A stretch of 64,000 nt of DNA, taken from positions 1 through 64,000 of the forward strand of contig JAJFFS010000016.1 in the NCBI GenBank assembly GCA_021776515.1. The letters are read 5' to 3'. Source of the DNA: Robiginitomaculum sp. Lineage in GTDB: Bacteria > Pseudomonadota > Alphaproteobacteria > Caulobacterales > Maricaulaceae. Shown here in pieces: positions 18,248 through 27,822 of this stretch. A program made the position numbers and the translations under genes. The notes under the pieces are model-generated. The model was given only the letters and a program-made list of their open reading frames with translations. It ran no database searches and had not been told where the DNA came from. Within the stretch, counting starts at the first letter, position 1. Every line of letters starts with the position of its first letter.

Positions 18248-19992
18248 AAATGAGGTGGATGTTCCTGATGCACGGCTAATGCACTTTCCAGCCGATGCCC
18301 CAGGGCGCACATTTTACCTTCTTCAAATAACCGGCCAATCAGTGAAATATTTTGTGGTACCCGAACAGGTGTTTTATCAGCTGTCTCACCTGCCCCGCGC
18401 ACCGGTGCATCATGATAACCCGCGCGTAATGTCAGGCAGGGGTGGCCTGTGTAATTGGTGATAACCAGCAGGTTGGCGGCAAAATTGGGGGTGATGAGCA
18501 CGTCCACCCCGTCCATAACCTTATCCATGCCAAGCATGACTTTACGCCGTAACCTGTCGAGCTGAATAAAGTCGACTGATGATAAAAATCTGATCTGGCG
18601 AAAGGAATTGGGCCAGGCATTATCGTCCTGCCAAACCAGCAGGTCGTCGCGGTTCGACAATGTCAGCTGTTCAAATGCCGCAGCGGCTTCGGCAACAAGA
18701 GTAAGAAACAGAACGCCATAGGGCAGGTCAGGAAGGCTAACAGGTTTTGTTTTAACCCCGAGGTTTTTCAAAGTGTTCAATGCCGCCCGATCAATATCAT
18801 TGGCACTATCGCCTTTGAACCATGCCGGGTCATAACCAACGACCAGCTCTTTTTGTCCCTGATTGCGGGCATAGGAAAATCCCATATCAATAGAACTGGC
18901 GTCGTTCACATCAGCACCATTAATGGCGCTGAGCACCAGGGCGGTATCCTCTACGTTACGGCAGATGGCCCCCACTTTATCAAGTGACCAACACAGCGCC
19001 ATGGCCCCGGATCGGGATACGCGTCCAAAGGTGGGGCGTAACCCGGTTGCGCCGCACCGATTGGATGGTGAAACAATGGAACCAAGTGTTTCAGTTCCAA
19101 TGGAAAATCCCAAAAGTCCAGCCGCTGTCGCCGATGCTGAACCGGCACTGGAGCCAGATGAGCCTTCTTTCAAATTCCATGGATTACGTGTTTTCCCATC
19201 AAACCAGATATCTCCATAGGCCAGCGCACCACAAGTGGTTTTTCCTAGCAGAACGGCCCCTGCGTTACGCAATTTGGTAACAATGTGTGCATCTGATTTG
19301 GCAACGCGATCCTTGTATGGCGTAGCACCCCAGGTGGTGAGAATATCCTTGGTATCAAAAAGGTCTTTGACGCCATAAGGTATTCCGTGCAGCGGACCAA
19401 GATCATGCCCTGCGGCCAACATTTTGTCTGCGTCGGCGGCCTGGGCAAGTGCCAAGTCTTTTGTCACGGTGACAAAGCATTCCAGTTTGTTTCCGAAACG
19501 CGCAATACGATCAAGGTAAATTTGGGTTAGTAGAACGCTGCTCAGTTTGCCATTGCGTAACCATTGTCCAAGCTGGGCGATGGAGGCAAAGGCAATGTCA
19601 TCCGTTTTTGCAGGGAAAGAATATTTTGCGGCTGCTGGAATGCGCACTATGTTTTTTTGTGGGGCAAAGTGTTTGCCTGGCAAACGTGGATCAAACACAA
19701 GTGCTGGTGCCAGTTCATTCTCGAACTTCTGCCCACGCAAGGTGGCGATGGTTTGCAGCTGGTTTTCAATTCCGTTCAGGATTTGCGTTCGTTCCTGTTG
19801 CGTAAACTCAATTGGCACCAGCTTTTCAGCGCAGGCTAATATGCGCGGGCTCAGGGTCTCGGACGCAGGGTCTGCTTGCGGTACTTCATCCGGGGTCTTG
19901 TCTTCCTGAGCCATTGCGGTGCTGCTGGCCAATGCCGCACCTGCAACCAGAATGCCGCGACGTGATACATGTTTTCCTGATTGAGCGCCCAT
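18244..19992 (-). CDS. Tat-exported amidase-signature hydrolase
   Basis: The 582-residue protein belongs to the amidase signature family (Ser-cisSer-Lys triad), which hydrolyses amides. The lysine is K209 in GIPYGVKDLF, the cis-serine is in EGSSGSSAGSAS (about 276-287) and the nucleophile is probably S305 in GTETLGSIVSPS. In most relatives the last motif reads T-D-T/I-G-G-S, so leucine replaces one glycine here. The N-terminus has a twin-arginine signal, SRRGILVAGAALASSTAMA, so the enzyme should be exported folded to the periplasm. The substrate is unknown. It is convergent with the phosphatase. Confidence 0.85.
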   Translation of the reverse strand: MGAQSGKHVSRRGILVAGAALASSTAMAQEDKTPDEVPQADPASETLSPRILACAEKLVPIEFTQQERTQILNGIENQLQTIATLRGQKFENELAPALVFDPRLPGKHFAPQKNIVRIPAAAKYSFPAKTDDIAFASIAQLGQWLRNGKLSSVLLTQIYLDRIARFGNKLECFVTVTKDLALAQAADADKMLAAGHDLGPLHGIPYGVKDLFDTKDILTTWGATPYKDRVAKSDAHIVTKLRNAGAVLLGKTTCGALAYGDIWFDGKTRNPWNLKEGSSGSSAGSASATAAGLLGFSIGTETLGSIVSPSNRCGATGLRPTFGRVSRSGAMALCWSLDKVGAICRNVEDTALVLSAINGADVNDASSIDMGFSYARNQGQKELVVGYDPAWFKGDSANDIDRAALNTLKNLGVKTKPVSLPDLPYGVLFLTLVAEAAAAFEQLTLSNRDDLLVWQDDNAWPNSFRQIRFLSSVDFIQLDRLRRKVMLGMDKVMDGVDVLITPNFAANLLVITNYTGHPCLTLRAGYHDAPVRGAGETADKTPVRVPQNISLIGRLFEEGKMCALGHRLESALAVHQEHPPHF

Positions 19993-20075
19993 GATGTTCT
20001 CCCGCTGGTATTTGCATCCAACTTAACCGTATATCCGCTTCAGGGGGAGTCTCAATGACGTGAAATAAAAAGTAT

Positions 20076-20453
20076 TCAGGCTGTACGCAACTGAGGCAAT
20101 AGCAGGTTGCAAAGCAGCAAAACCCACCCTGCGATCAGGCTTACCCCTCCTATTGGTGCCAGAAAGCCAAGGGCGGTAAACCCGGCAAGACCATGCAGGT
20201 AAAGCGGCAGGGCAAATGCGGTTGCGCCAATGGCAAAGAAAATGGCAGGAAGCCGTGTACCAACGCAAAGGGCCGCAAAAATGGCCAACGCATGAAAAAG
20301 TTCTATCTGTCCGCCACGCATCAAAAGGTCTGCTGCTTCTGCACTGGTAGCAATATGAGCCGATGCAGCAAGGGCAATCACCGCAAATAAACCATGCAGT
20401 GCTGCCGCTGCACCGGCCAAACGATCAAACCTGCTAAGTAAAGGCTTATTCAT
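20076..20453 (-). CDS. DUF423 small membrane protein
   Basis: The 125-residue protein has four hydrophobic segments and the arrangement of the DUF423 (YgdD/YwdK) family: an early GAxxALHGLFAV helix, FHALAIFAAL, then FAIGATAFALPLYLHGL and FLAPIGGVSLIAGW. Function is unknown for the whole family. Its start overlaps the end of the upstream TPR gene by eight bases, so the two are co-translated. Confidence 0.8.
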   Translation of the reverse strand: MNKPLLSRFDRLAGAAAALHGLFAVIALAASAHIATSAEAADLLMRGGQIELFHALAIFAALCVGTRLPAIFFAIGATAFALPLYLHGLAGFTALGFLAPIGGVSLIAGWVLLLCNLLLPQLRTA

Positions 20454-21243
20454 TGCGTAATGACTCCCAGCGCCTTGGCCGCACTACCATGGAACGGACA
20501 TAGTCAACATTCTGGCTTGCCATCTCGATGGATAAATCTTCGGCGGCCAGTGCATTTGCTTCGTCAAATTTACCTTGAAGGGCAAGGACAAGAGCAAGGT
20601 TTTGGCGCGCCTGGATCGGGGCCTGTGGATGGGCAACCGCCTGGCGCAGATAACGCTCTGCCATGGCTGGGTCACCATCACTGGCATAATTGAGGCCAAG
20701 ATTGGAAAGAATACCCGGATTATTGGGTTGCAGGGCAAGGGCGTGGTTAAAGGCTGCCCGCGCTCTTACCGGCTTGCTGATCTGGTCATAAGCAACCCCA
20801 AGCGCCAAATGCGTGCGCCAGTTTCCGGGGGCCAGTACGGAGGCAGATTGCAAGAAATCTATGGCGCGGGCACCGCGGGCATTTTCTATTAGGGCTTGTC
20901 CGGCCACCAGCAGAAGATCAGCATCCTTGGGGTACAAAGTTAGCGCCTGACTAGCCACCTCAGCGGCACGTTCAGGGTTGCCCAGTATGCGGACAATGCG
21001 GGCCAGTTCCAGTGCTGCTTCGCGGTCACCCGGGTTTTTGTCATATTCCTTGGCCCAAAAAGCCGCCTGGGTCAGTACATCCTGACGAGCGATAGTAGCA
21101 CGCGCTTCGCGTGTTTGTGGTGCTATTTCACGCTGCAAGTCTGCTTTTAAGGCATCTTCTTCATCCGAAGGGGCGGTTGCACAGGCGCTTAAAACAAGTG
21201 CTGTACCAAGCATTGCATATCGCAGATGAGAGGCTATACGCAT
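20446..21243 (-). CDS. TPR-repeat lipoprotein (TadD-like)
   Basis: The 265-residue protein has a lipoprotein signal ending LVLSAC (cysteine near 21), then tandem tetratricopeptide repeats between about 60 and 230 (for example NWRTHLALGVAYDQISKPVRA, then NPGILSNLGLNYASDGDPAMAERYLRQA). The shape resembles TadD-like pilus-assembly lipoproteins, but no tad genes are near, so this is only a structural likeness. It probably acts as a periplasmic scaffold. It is translationally coupled to the DUF423 gene. Confidence 0.75.
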   Translation of the reverse strand: MRIASHLRYAMLGTALVLSACATAPSDEEDALKADLQREIAPQTREARATIARQDVLTQAAFWAKEYDKNPGDREAALELARIVRILGNPERAAEVASQALTLYPKDADLLLVAGQALIENARGARAIDFLQSASVLAPGNWRTHLALGVAYDQISKPVRARAAFNHALALQPNNPGILSNLGLNYASDGDPAMAERYLRQAVAHPQAPIQARQNLALVLALQGKFDEANALAAEDLSIEMASQNVDYVRSMVVRPRRWESLRNE

Positions 21244-21342
21244 AAGGTGAGCTCACTGGGTTATGGTTAACAATGTGCAAATGTGCGCTTAAGATCGTCA
21301 AAAATGAGTTAACAAGCAACGATACAAAGGACAGAAATATTC

Positions 21343-22716
21343 ATGCTTGATGCCATGCTGAACAAGGCCGACCCAAAACAGGTTCCGCTCCATATTCTGT
21401 CTAGCGCTATGTTTGAAGGCTGGCTGGAAAGCGTACCAGAATGGCTGGGTACTTTGGTTCGTGCTGCCGGGTTTTCTGCAAAAGCTGGTGAGTTTCTTCT
21501 CATTCCACGGTCTGGCAAAACACCTTTGGCATTATTAGGTGCTGGCAAGGCCCAAAATGCCTATGCCCTTGGTGATGCCAGTACCAGACTACCGGAGGGC
21601 GATTACCACCTTACGTTTGCCCCTGCCGCTCTTGATCGGCAAGATTTGGCGCTGGCCTGGCTGATGGGCGCGTATTTTTTTGAACGTTATTCTCCCCGCA
21701 AGCGTCCACCGGCACGAATTTATATTCATGCTGCCAATGCCAGCGCGGCACGCCAAACGGCAGAGGCTATTTATCTGGCCCGTGATCTTATCAACACACC
21801 TGCTGCTGATCTGAATACCAAGGCGCTGGAACAGGCGGTCCGTGATCTGGGTGCAGAGTTTGGAGCCAGGGTCAATGCCATTGTTGGTGATGACCTTCTG
21901 AAGAAGAATTTCCCGATGGTCCATGCGGTTGGTCGGGCGTCGGTTCACAAACCCCGCCTTGTTGAACTGCATTGGGGCAAAAAGGATGCGCCGAAAATCG
22001 GCCTGGTCGGCAAGGGCGTGGTGTTTGATACCGGTGGTCTGGACATCAAGGCAGCGCAATATATGCGCCTGATGAAAAAAGACATGGGCGGTGCCGCCAA
22101 TGCCATGGCGCTGGCCCATATGATTATGGCGGAAAAATTACCGGTGCAATTGCACATGGTGCTGCCCATTGTTGATAATGCCATATCGGGTGATGCTTAC
22201 CGGCCCAGCGATATTTTGCAAAGCCGCAAGGGGCTTACCGTTGAGATTGACAATACGGATGCCGAAGGTCGGTTGGTGCTGGCTGATGCGTTGGCACGTG
22301 CCAGTGAGGAAAAGCCGGAATTGCTGATAGATTTTGCCACGCTTACCGGTGCGGCAAGGGTGGCCTTGGGGGCGGAAATAGCGCCATTTTATAGTGATGA
22401 CGAAGCCATAGTGGCTGATCTGCAAATGGCAGCTAAGAAAACCGGCGATCCGGTTTGGCACATGCCGCTTTGGGACGGGTATGATAAAATGCTGGACAGC
22501 CCCATTGCTGATATTTGCCACGCGGCACCCGGCTCTATGGGAGGGTCAATAACCGCGGCATTATTTTTGCGTCGCTTTGTTGGTGATATTCCCTGGCTAC
22601 ATTTTGATATTTTTGGTTGGGTGTCCAAGGCGCGCCCCGCACACCCCCAGGGTGGGGACGCGCAAGGCCCCCGCGCGGTCTTTGCAATGTTGCAGGATAG
22701 ATATGCCAAAACCTGA
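21343..22716 (+). CDS. M17 leucyl aminopeptidase family protein
   Basis: The 457-residue enzyme removes N-terminal residues from peptides using two metal ions. The family signature NTDAEGRLVLADAL lies near 304-317, and GKGVVFDTGGLDIK with MKKDMGG holds the metal-binding Lys and Asp residues. It has the short N-terminal domain of the alphaproteobacterial subgroup rather than the full PepA DNA-binding domain. The next gene begins 14 bases before its stop. Confidence 0.92.
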   Translation: MLDAMLNKADPKQVPLHILSSAMFEGWLESVPEWLGTLVRAAGFSAKAGEFLLIPRSGKTPLALLGAGKAQNAYALGDASTRLPEGDYHLTFAPAALDRQDLALAWLMGAYFFERYSPRKRPPARIYIHAANASAARQTAEAIYLARDLINTPAADLNTKALEQAVRDLGAEFGARVNAIVGDDLLKKNFPMVHAVGRASVHKPRLVELHWGKKDAPKIGLVGKGVVFDTGGLDIKAAQYMRLMKKDMGGAANAMALAHMIMAEKLPVQLHMVLPIVDNAISGDAYRPSDILQSRKGLTVEIDNTDAEGRLVLADALARASEEKPELLIDFATLTGAARVALGAEIAPFYSDDEAIVADLQMAAKKTGDPVWHMPLWDGYDKMLDSPIADICHAAPGSMGGSITAALFLRRFVGDIPWLHFDIFGWVSKARPAHPQGGDAQGPRAVFAMLQDRYAKT

Positions 22717-23566
22717 CTTACACGACCCCCGCCTGACCCCGTTCCGTCCGGACCTTGCCGCAGAGCACTTGCGCGGCACAGTCAAGGCGGCGCGTTACGT
22801 GCAAGCGCAGACAATGCTGGTTTGCGTGTCTCTTGCTCCGCTATATGGCGTACCGGATGCGACATCAAAATTACAAACAGAATTATTGCTAGGCGAGTAT
22901 TTTGATGTGTACGAGCAAAAAAATGGCTGGGCCTGGGGGCAGGCAAAACGTGATGGTTATGTGGGATATATCCCCGCCGACAGACTTGGCATTATAGTCG
23001 GTGTACCTGATCACCGGGTCAGCGCTTTGCGCACGCCCATATTTTCTGCGCCTGACCTGAAGGCTCCCTTGCGGGGTTATGCTCATGAAAATTCCATCTT
23101 TACCTGCGCGGCACAAGAGGATCGTTATTTGCAGATCGCCCCGGATAACGGCTGGGTGTTTGCCAGACATACAGCGCCTGTTGGTGATGCAGTCTCTGAC
23201 TGGGTGAGCCACGCTGAGCACTATGAAAATACGCCCTATGTCTGGGGCGGGCGCTCAAGTTTTGGTCTTGATTGCTCTGCGCTGGTGCAAAATGCGCTGC
23301 AAGCGGGTGGAGTTTCGGCACCGCGCGATAGTGATTTACAAGAAAATGCGCTGGGCCAGCCAATTGAGATTAACGCTGATTTATCAGGGTTATATCGCGG
23401 CGATCTGGTGTTTTGGCGTGGCCATGTAGGGATCATGCTGGACGGGAAAACCGTTCTTCATGCCAATGCTCACCACATGATGGTGGCTCGTGAGCCATTG
23501 GAGGAAGCTGCTCGGCGCATAAAAAAAACCGCCGGTGCAATCACTGCAATCCGGCGGCTTTCTTAA
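22703..23566 (+). CDS. NlpC/P60 family peptidoglycan endopeptidase
   Basis: The 287-residue protein has two SH3b-like segments at the N-terminal half (for example VCVSLAPLYGVPD and YVGYIPADRL) and a C-terminal NlpC/P60 cysteine peptidase domain. The catalytic cysteine is in GLDCSALVQNAL, the histidine in GHVGIMLDG and the third polar residue in VLHANAHH. Relatives cleave D-Glu/mDAP bonds in cell-wall peptides. No classical signal peptide is visible. Start at 22703 after an AGGATAG site; it overlaps the aminopeptidase gene and is likely co-expressed. Confidence 0.88.
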   Translation: MPKPDLHDPRLTPFRPDLAAEHLRGTVKAARYVQAQTMLVCVSLAPLYGVPDATSKLQTELLLGEYFDVYEQKNGWAWGQAKRDGYVGYIPADRLGIIVGVPDHRVSALRTPIFSAPDLKAPLRGYAHENSIFTCAAQEDRYLQIAPDNGWVFARHTAPVGDAVSDWVSHAEHYENTPYVWGGRSSFGLDCSALVQNALQAGGVSAPRDSDLQENALGQPIEINADLSGLYRGDLVFWRGHVGIMLDGKTVLHANAHHMMVAREPLEEAARRIKKTAGAITAIRRLS

Positions 23567-23584
23567 TCAGTCAGTCAATAACCG

Positions 23585-24253
23585 TTATTCAGGGCCATGG
23601 TCCTCTGCAGGCTCTGTGGCTTCATCGGCACCCAGTGCCTCGGCCAATGATTCTGCTTCATCACCAGCCGTTTCAACTACGGCTTCGGCATCTTCCATAA
23701 TTTCGGTAACAGGCAATGCAGGCAAGGCCAGAGGCGTATCGCTTAACGAGCGCAAATACACAAGAATATTAGCACTATCTTTGGCTTTTTTCAGACCGGC
23801 AAAACTCATGGCCGTTTTTGGCACAACCGCTTTGGGGGAAGCCAAAAAGGCGCTTAGGGTTTCATAATCCCAGGTGCCACCAAAACTTTGCATGGCGTCT
23901 GAGTAACCAAAACTATCATGGGAAGCGGCGGCGCGCCCCAGAATATTCCAAAGGTTTGGCCCGATTTTGTTGGCACCACCCTTATCGAAGCTATGGCAGG
24001 CCGTGCATTTCTTGGCAACGCGTTCTCCGGCAGAGGCACTGGCCTCGCTTAGCATTTGCGCCAGGCTGACCTCTTCGACTATTTCAACGGCACCTTCATC
24101 TCCACTGCTTTCTTCAGCAACGGCAATTTTGTATCCGGGTTCCGCTGGTTCATGTGGATGGATCAGGGCATGGCTCAGTTCCTTGACACCAAAAATAACC
24201 AGTGCCGTAGTTAGCACGGCAGCAAAAACTTTATTCCAAAACAGATCGCCCAT
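23585..24253 (-). CDS. Membrane-anchored cytochrome c
   Basis: The 222-residue protein has an uncleaved N-terminal anchor (NKVFAAVLTTALVIFGVKEL), an acidic stretch, and one class I heme domain with CTACHS and a distal Met in PKTAMSFAG. This is the layout of CycM/c552-type cytochromes that carry electrons from complex III to the terminal oxidase. The C-terminal tail is rich in Ala and Glu. The ATG at 24253 has a GAGGGGG site; the frame is open upstream but a longer start would bury the anchor. Confidence 0.88.
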   Translation of the reverse strand: MGDLFWNKVFAAVLTTALVIFGVKELSHALIHPHEPAEPGYKIAVAEESSGDEGAVEIVEEVSLAQMLSEASASAGERVAKKCTACHSFDKGGANKIGPNLWNILGRAAASHDSFGYSDAMQSFGGTWDYETLSAFLASPKAVVPKTAMSFAGLKKAKDSANILVYLRSLSDTPLALPALPVTEIMEDAEAVVETAGDEAESLAEALGADEATEPAEDHGPE

Positions 24254-24397
24254 CTGGCGCCCCCTCAGACTGGCGCACCAAATCCGGTGCGCATAATTGC
24301 GAATCTCATTTATTTCGCATGCAATGCGCGTCTTCGCAACCACTTGTAGCGCACAAGTGCTTGCCTTTGTGCAAAACGGGCCTGATAAACTGATCTG

Positions 24398-25156
24398 ATG
24401 AGTGTTTTAATCATCATTCCTGCGCGTATGGCCTCTGCGCGACTGCCCGGTAAACCCTTGGCTGATCTGGGAGGGACGCCCATGGTCGTGTGTGTAGCCA
24501 GAGCCGCGCAAGCCGCCGGGCTGGGTGCGCCGGTTATTGCTGCGGGCGATGAGGAAATTATGCTGGCGGCAAAAGCGCATAGTGTGCGCGCTGTGTTCAC
24601 TGAGGCAGGTTTGCCATCGGGCAGTGACCGGGTACGCGCAGCAGCAGATATTATTGACCCGGAACGGCAGGCGCAGATTGTAGTCAATGTTCAGGGTGAC
24701 ATGCCGGAACTGGAACCGGAACATCTGACCCAGGCGGTGGCGGCGCTGCAAGCGGACCCGGATGCTGATATTGCCACTCTTGCTTTTAGTAGCGTGGATG
24801 AAGGCGAGCGCACGGATGAAAATGTAGTCAAAATGGTGCTGGCCGAAGTGGGACTGGCCAAAGCGGTGCTGGGCAAGCCAGCTCAGGCGGTTGGCTTTAC
24901 CCGTACCACGCCCGAGGAGGCAGGGCCATTCTGGCATCATATCGGCATTTATGCCTTTCGCCGGGCGGCGCTGGACCGGTTTTGCGATCTGCCACCATCG
25001 CCATTGGAGCAAAGCGAAAGGCTGGAGCAATTACGGGCGCTGGAAGACGGCATGAAAATTGTATGCGGGTTGGTACAAAAAGACTGTCCGGGAATTGACA
25101 GTCCGGCAGATCTGGCGCGTATCCGGGCGTCATGGAAAAAGGGGCAGACACAGTGA
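24398..25156 (+). CDS. kdsB: 3-deoxy-manno-octulosonate cytidylyltransferase
   Basis: KdsB activates KDO as CMP-KDO for the LPS inner core. The 252-residue protein has the nucleotide-binding start IIIPARMASARLPGKPL (5-21), SDRVRAA near 72-78, the VNVQGDMPELEP block near 96-107 and HIGIYAFRR near 182. The stop overlaps the GTG start of pheA (GTGA). Together with the lpt genes it shows that the cell makes LPS. Confidence 0.95.
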   Translation: MSVLIIIPARMASARLPGKPLADLGGTPMVVCVARAAQAAGLGAPVIAAGDEEIMLAAKAHSVRAVFTEAGLPSGSDRVRAAADIIDPERQAQIVVNVQGDMPELEPEHLTQAVAALQADPDADIATLAFSSVDEGERTDENVVKMVLAEVGLAKAVLGKPAQAVGFTRTTPEEAGPFWHHIGIYAFRRAALDRFCDLPPSPLEQSERLEQLRALEDGMKIVCGLVQKDCPGIDSPADLARIRASWKKGQTQ

Positions 25157-26013
25157 AGCAAAAAATCGCTTATCAGGGAGAACCCGGGGCCTATTCTCAT
25201 CAGGCCTGCGTGGAACACTATTCTGATATGGAACCCCTGTCGTGTTATTCATTTGAAGAGGCTTTTAGTGCAGTTTCAGAAGGCCATGCAGACAAGGCCA
25301 TGATCCCGGTTGAAAATACGCTGGCGGGCCGTGTTGCGGATATTCATTATTTACTGCCCGAATCTCATTTGCGTATTGAGGCTGAAAAATTTTTGCCTAT
25401 CCATCATGCTTTGATGGGCGTACCCGGCGCAACGCTGGAAACCGTAAAGCGCGCTCATAGCCACATAATGGCGCTGGGCCAATGCCGCCTCAGCCTGCAC
25501 CGGCTGGGGATTAATGCTGCCCATGCGCAGGATACCGCCGGTGCGGCAAAAATGATCGCCGAATTGGGCAACCCCGAAGATGCCGCTGTGGCATCAAAAC
25601 TGGCATCAGAAATATATGGCCTTAGCATTTTGGCGGAAAACATAGAGGACGCCAGCCACAATGCCACACGCTTTTTGGTCATGTCCCGCACGGCCAGCGT
25701 ACCGCGTTTTGATCCGGATACATCTTATGTGAGCAGTTTTGTTTTTCAGGTCCGCAATATTCCGGCGGCGCTTTATAAAGCGCTTGGCGGTTTTGCCACC
25801 AACGGGGTGAATATGACCAAGCTGGAAAGTTATCAGCTCGGCGGGTCGTTTACAGCCACGCGGTTCTATGCCGATGTAGCGGCGCATCCTGATGAGCGCA
25901 GCCTTAAATTGGCGATGGAGGAATTGGCGTTCTACTCCGTAGAAATTAAAATGCTGGGCACCTATGAAGCCGATCCGTTTCGCTCAATAGCAGCGCCAGA
26001 CACGCACTCGTGA
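25153..26013 (+). CDS. pheA: Prephenate dehydratase
   Basis: This enzyme turns prephenate into phenylpyruvate in phenylalanine synthesis. The catalytic part has YQGEPGAYSHQA at the N-terminus and the HNATRFLVM motif (threonine-arginine-phenylalanine) near 180. A C-terminal ACT domain (about 200-280), with the ESYQLGGSF-type ligand site, should give feedback control by phenylalanine. There is no fused chorismate mutase. GTG at 25153 is chosen because a GGGG site sits eight bases before it and it overlaps the kdsB stop; an ATG at 25132 would add seven residues. Confidence 0.93.
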   Translation: MKQKIAYQGEPGAYSHQACVEHYSDMEPLSCYSFEEAFSAVSEGHADKAMIPVENTLAGRVADIHYLLPESHLRIEAEKFLPIHHALMGVPGATLETVKRAHSHIMALGQCRLSLHRLGINAAHAQDTAGAAKMIAELGNPEDAAVASKLASEIYGLSILAENIEDASHNATRFLVMSRTASVPRFDPDTSYVSSFVFQVRNIPAALYKALGGFATNGVNMTKLESYQLGGSFTATRFYADVAAHPDERSLKLAMEELAFYSVEIKMLGTYEADPFRSIAAPDTHS

Positions 26014-26082
26014 TCGCGGCGCACTGGTATTATTCACACCTAAAATCCACTTACATTTTCAGCTTTGATCAAGGAGAAAGCC

Positions 26083-26637
26083 ATGACGGCCTTTAATATA
26101 TACAACGAAACCAATGCGCCAGAGGCCGCCCGGCCCTTTCTAGCCAAATCCAAGGCCGCCTATGGCGCCGTGCCAAACTTGCTGGGTGAGTTGGCAGAAA
26201 GTCCGGCAGCGTTAGAGGGCTATATGACGCTTTCGGAAATATTTATAAAATCCACTCTGGCCCCGGAAGAAAAGCATTTGGTATTGCTGACCGCATCGGT
26301 GGAAAATGAATGCAAATATTGCGTTGCCGCTCATACGGGCCTTGCCAAGGGTGCCGGGCTGGCCGGCCATGCCATAATGGCGGTACGCGATGATGAAGAT
26401 ATAGACGATGACCGGCTGGAGATTTTGCGGGCCTTCACACGGAAAATTGTGGTAGAGCGCGGTGTTGTCAGCGCCGAGGAAATAAAAGTATTTCTGGATG
26501 CCGGTTATACCAAGGCCAATGTTTTAGAGGTCATTCTTGGCGTCGCCATGAAAACCCTGTCCAACTACACCAATCACATTGCCGAAACGCCGGTTGATGC
26601 AGGTTTTGCCATCAATAAATGGGAACCATCCCGCTAG
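26083..26637 (+). CDS. AhpD/carboxymuconolactone decarboxylase-like protein
   Basis: The 184-residue protein has the helical AhpD-like fold with the redox motif E-x-x-C-x-x-C-x-x-x-H (NECKYCVAAH, about 78-87). Relatives reduce peroxides or act as gamma-carboxymuconolactone decarboxylases; the CxxC form suggests a redox role. A strong AAGGAG site precedes the ATG at 26083. The TAG stop overlaps the opposing nudC stop within the palindrome CTAG. Confidence 0.82.
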   Translation: MTAFNIYNETNAPEAARPFLAKSKAAYGAVPNLLGELAESPAALEGYMTLSEIFIKSTLAPEEKHLVLLTASVENECKYCVAAHTGLAKGAGLAGHAIMAVRDDEDIDDDRLEILRAFTRKIVVERGVVSAEEIKVFLDAGYTKANVLEVILGVAMKTLSNYTNHIAETPVDAGFAINKWEPSR

Positions 26638-27566
26638 CCGTCTTCTTTGGCGGCCCATTCTTTTAACAAATGATGGGCCGCTGAAAATGACATGGGTGCA
26701 TGGTAGTGCTCATGGGTGCCGGCCAGCATGGCGCGTACATCATCGCGGGAAAACCAGCGTGCATCTTCCAGTTCATCATCAAGGGTGATGTCTTCGCTTA
26801 AGGCTTCGGCAATGAGGCCGATCATCAATGATGAAGGAAAGGGCCAGGGCTGGCTAAGCACATAGCGCACCGCCCCGATGCTCACACCGGCCTCCTCACC
26901 AACTTCGCGGGCGCAGGCTTCTTCCAGGCTTTCGCCCTGTTCAACAAAACCGGCCAAGGCGGAATAAGTGTTTTCCGGCCACCCCGTTTGCCGCCCCATC
27001 AAACACTGATCGCCGCGCACAGCCAGCATGATCACCACCGGGTCGGTACGGGGGAAATGCTCGGTACCACAATCGGCGCATTCGCGTTTAATGCCGCCTT
27101 CGGCCGCCGTAGTCAGCACACCGCAATTGGCGCAAAACCGATGCCGACTATGCCAGCTCAGCAAGGCCGCCGCACGGCCAACAATGGCCAGATCCGCCGC
27201 TTTGAACAGGGGTGCTGCAACGCGCAGGTCCATCCATTCACCCAGACCGGCAAGCGGAAAATCATCGGCGGCAGCATCCTCTTCGGTGAGGCTAATGGCG
27301 AACCAGGGTTGCGCGTTGTTTCCTTCGGTGCCCAAAAGCACGGGCCCCGGATCAGCAATGGATAATGTATCCAGTGCCTTAACTTGTATCAAAGCTGGCG
27401 CGCCGTCACTCATGACAAAGACCTGACCGCGCCAGAAGGGCAGAAACAGCGCCCTCTCGCTTTGCTCCATCGCGCTCATGGCGCTTTCGTCACGGCGCAG
27501 ATTTTCACACCGGTCAAGCGGCGATCCGGCAAAGGGTAATACCTTGGGCAGTGATGATTGGGTCAT
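26634..27566 (-). CDS. nudC: NADH pyrophosphatase (NAD-capped RNA decapping Nudix hydrolase)
   Basis: The 310-residue protein splits NAD(H) to NMN(H) and AMP and removes NAD caps from RNA. It has a four-cysteine zinc ribbon (CANC and CADC, about 143-168), the Nudix box GFVEQGESLEEACAREVGEEAG (about 206-227) and the family-specific SQPWPFPSSLMIG just after it. The N-terminal domain is divergent, as usual. It stands alone on the minus strand, convergent with the AhpD-like gene. Confidence 0.94.
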   Translation of the reverse strand: MTQSSLPKVLPFAGSPLDRCENLRRDESAMSAMEQSERALFLPFWRGQVFVMSDGAPALIQVKALDTLSIADPGPVLLGTEGNNAQPWFAISLTEEDAAADDFPLAGLGEWMDLRVAAPLFKAADLAIVGRAAALLSWHSRHRFCANCGVLTTAAEGGIKRECADCGTEHFPRTDPVVIMLAVRGDQCLMGRQTGWPENTYSALAGFVEQGESLEEACAREVGEEAGVSIGAVRYVLSQPWPFPSSLMIGLIAEALSEDITLDDELEDARWFSRDDVRAMLAGTHEHYHAPMSFSAAHHLLKEWAAKEDG

Positions 27567-27744
27567 AAAGGTATTTTACGACGATTGGTTCTTTGCCGCC
27601 AGCCATGAGGCTGCAATGAAATATGGGTTAGGGGAAATAAAAGAATAAAATTTGATATTTGCATATTATCGCTGTTGCAAAAATGTATAAAGCAATAAAT
27701 TCAACATGTTTAGGTGCATTCTAGTATTGTCCTCAAGCTCTGTA

Positions 27745-27776
27745 TTGACTCGCCCCCCCCCCTCTACAGTTACAAT
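27745..27776 (+). promoter_or_regulatory. Candidate promoter with poly-C spacer
   Basis: TTGACT (27745-27750) fits a -35 box and TACAAT (27771-27776) a -10 box. The spacer between them is 20 bases and contains ten consecutive C (27753-27762). A second possible -10, TACAGT (27765-27770), gives a 14-base spacer. Slippage of the C run would bring one or the other to about 17 bases. The layout resembles the phase-variable porA and opc promoters of Neisseria. The gene at 27823 has a GGGAGG site and follows at the right distance. Confidence 0.55.
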
Positions 27777-27822
27777 GTGTTGATTTTCGCACTGTGCGGG
27801 AATAATTTTATGGGAGGTAGAT

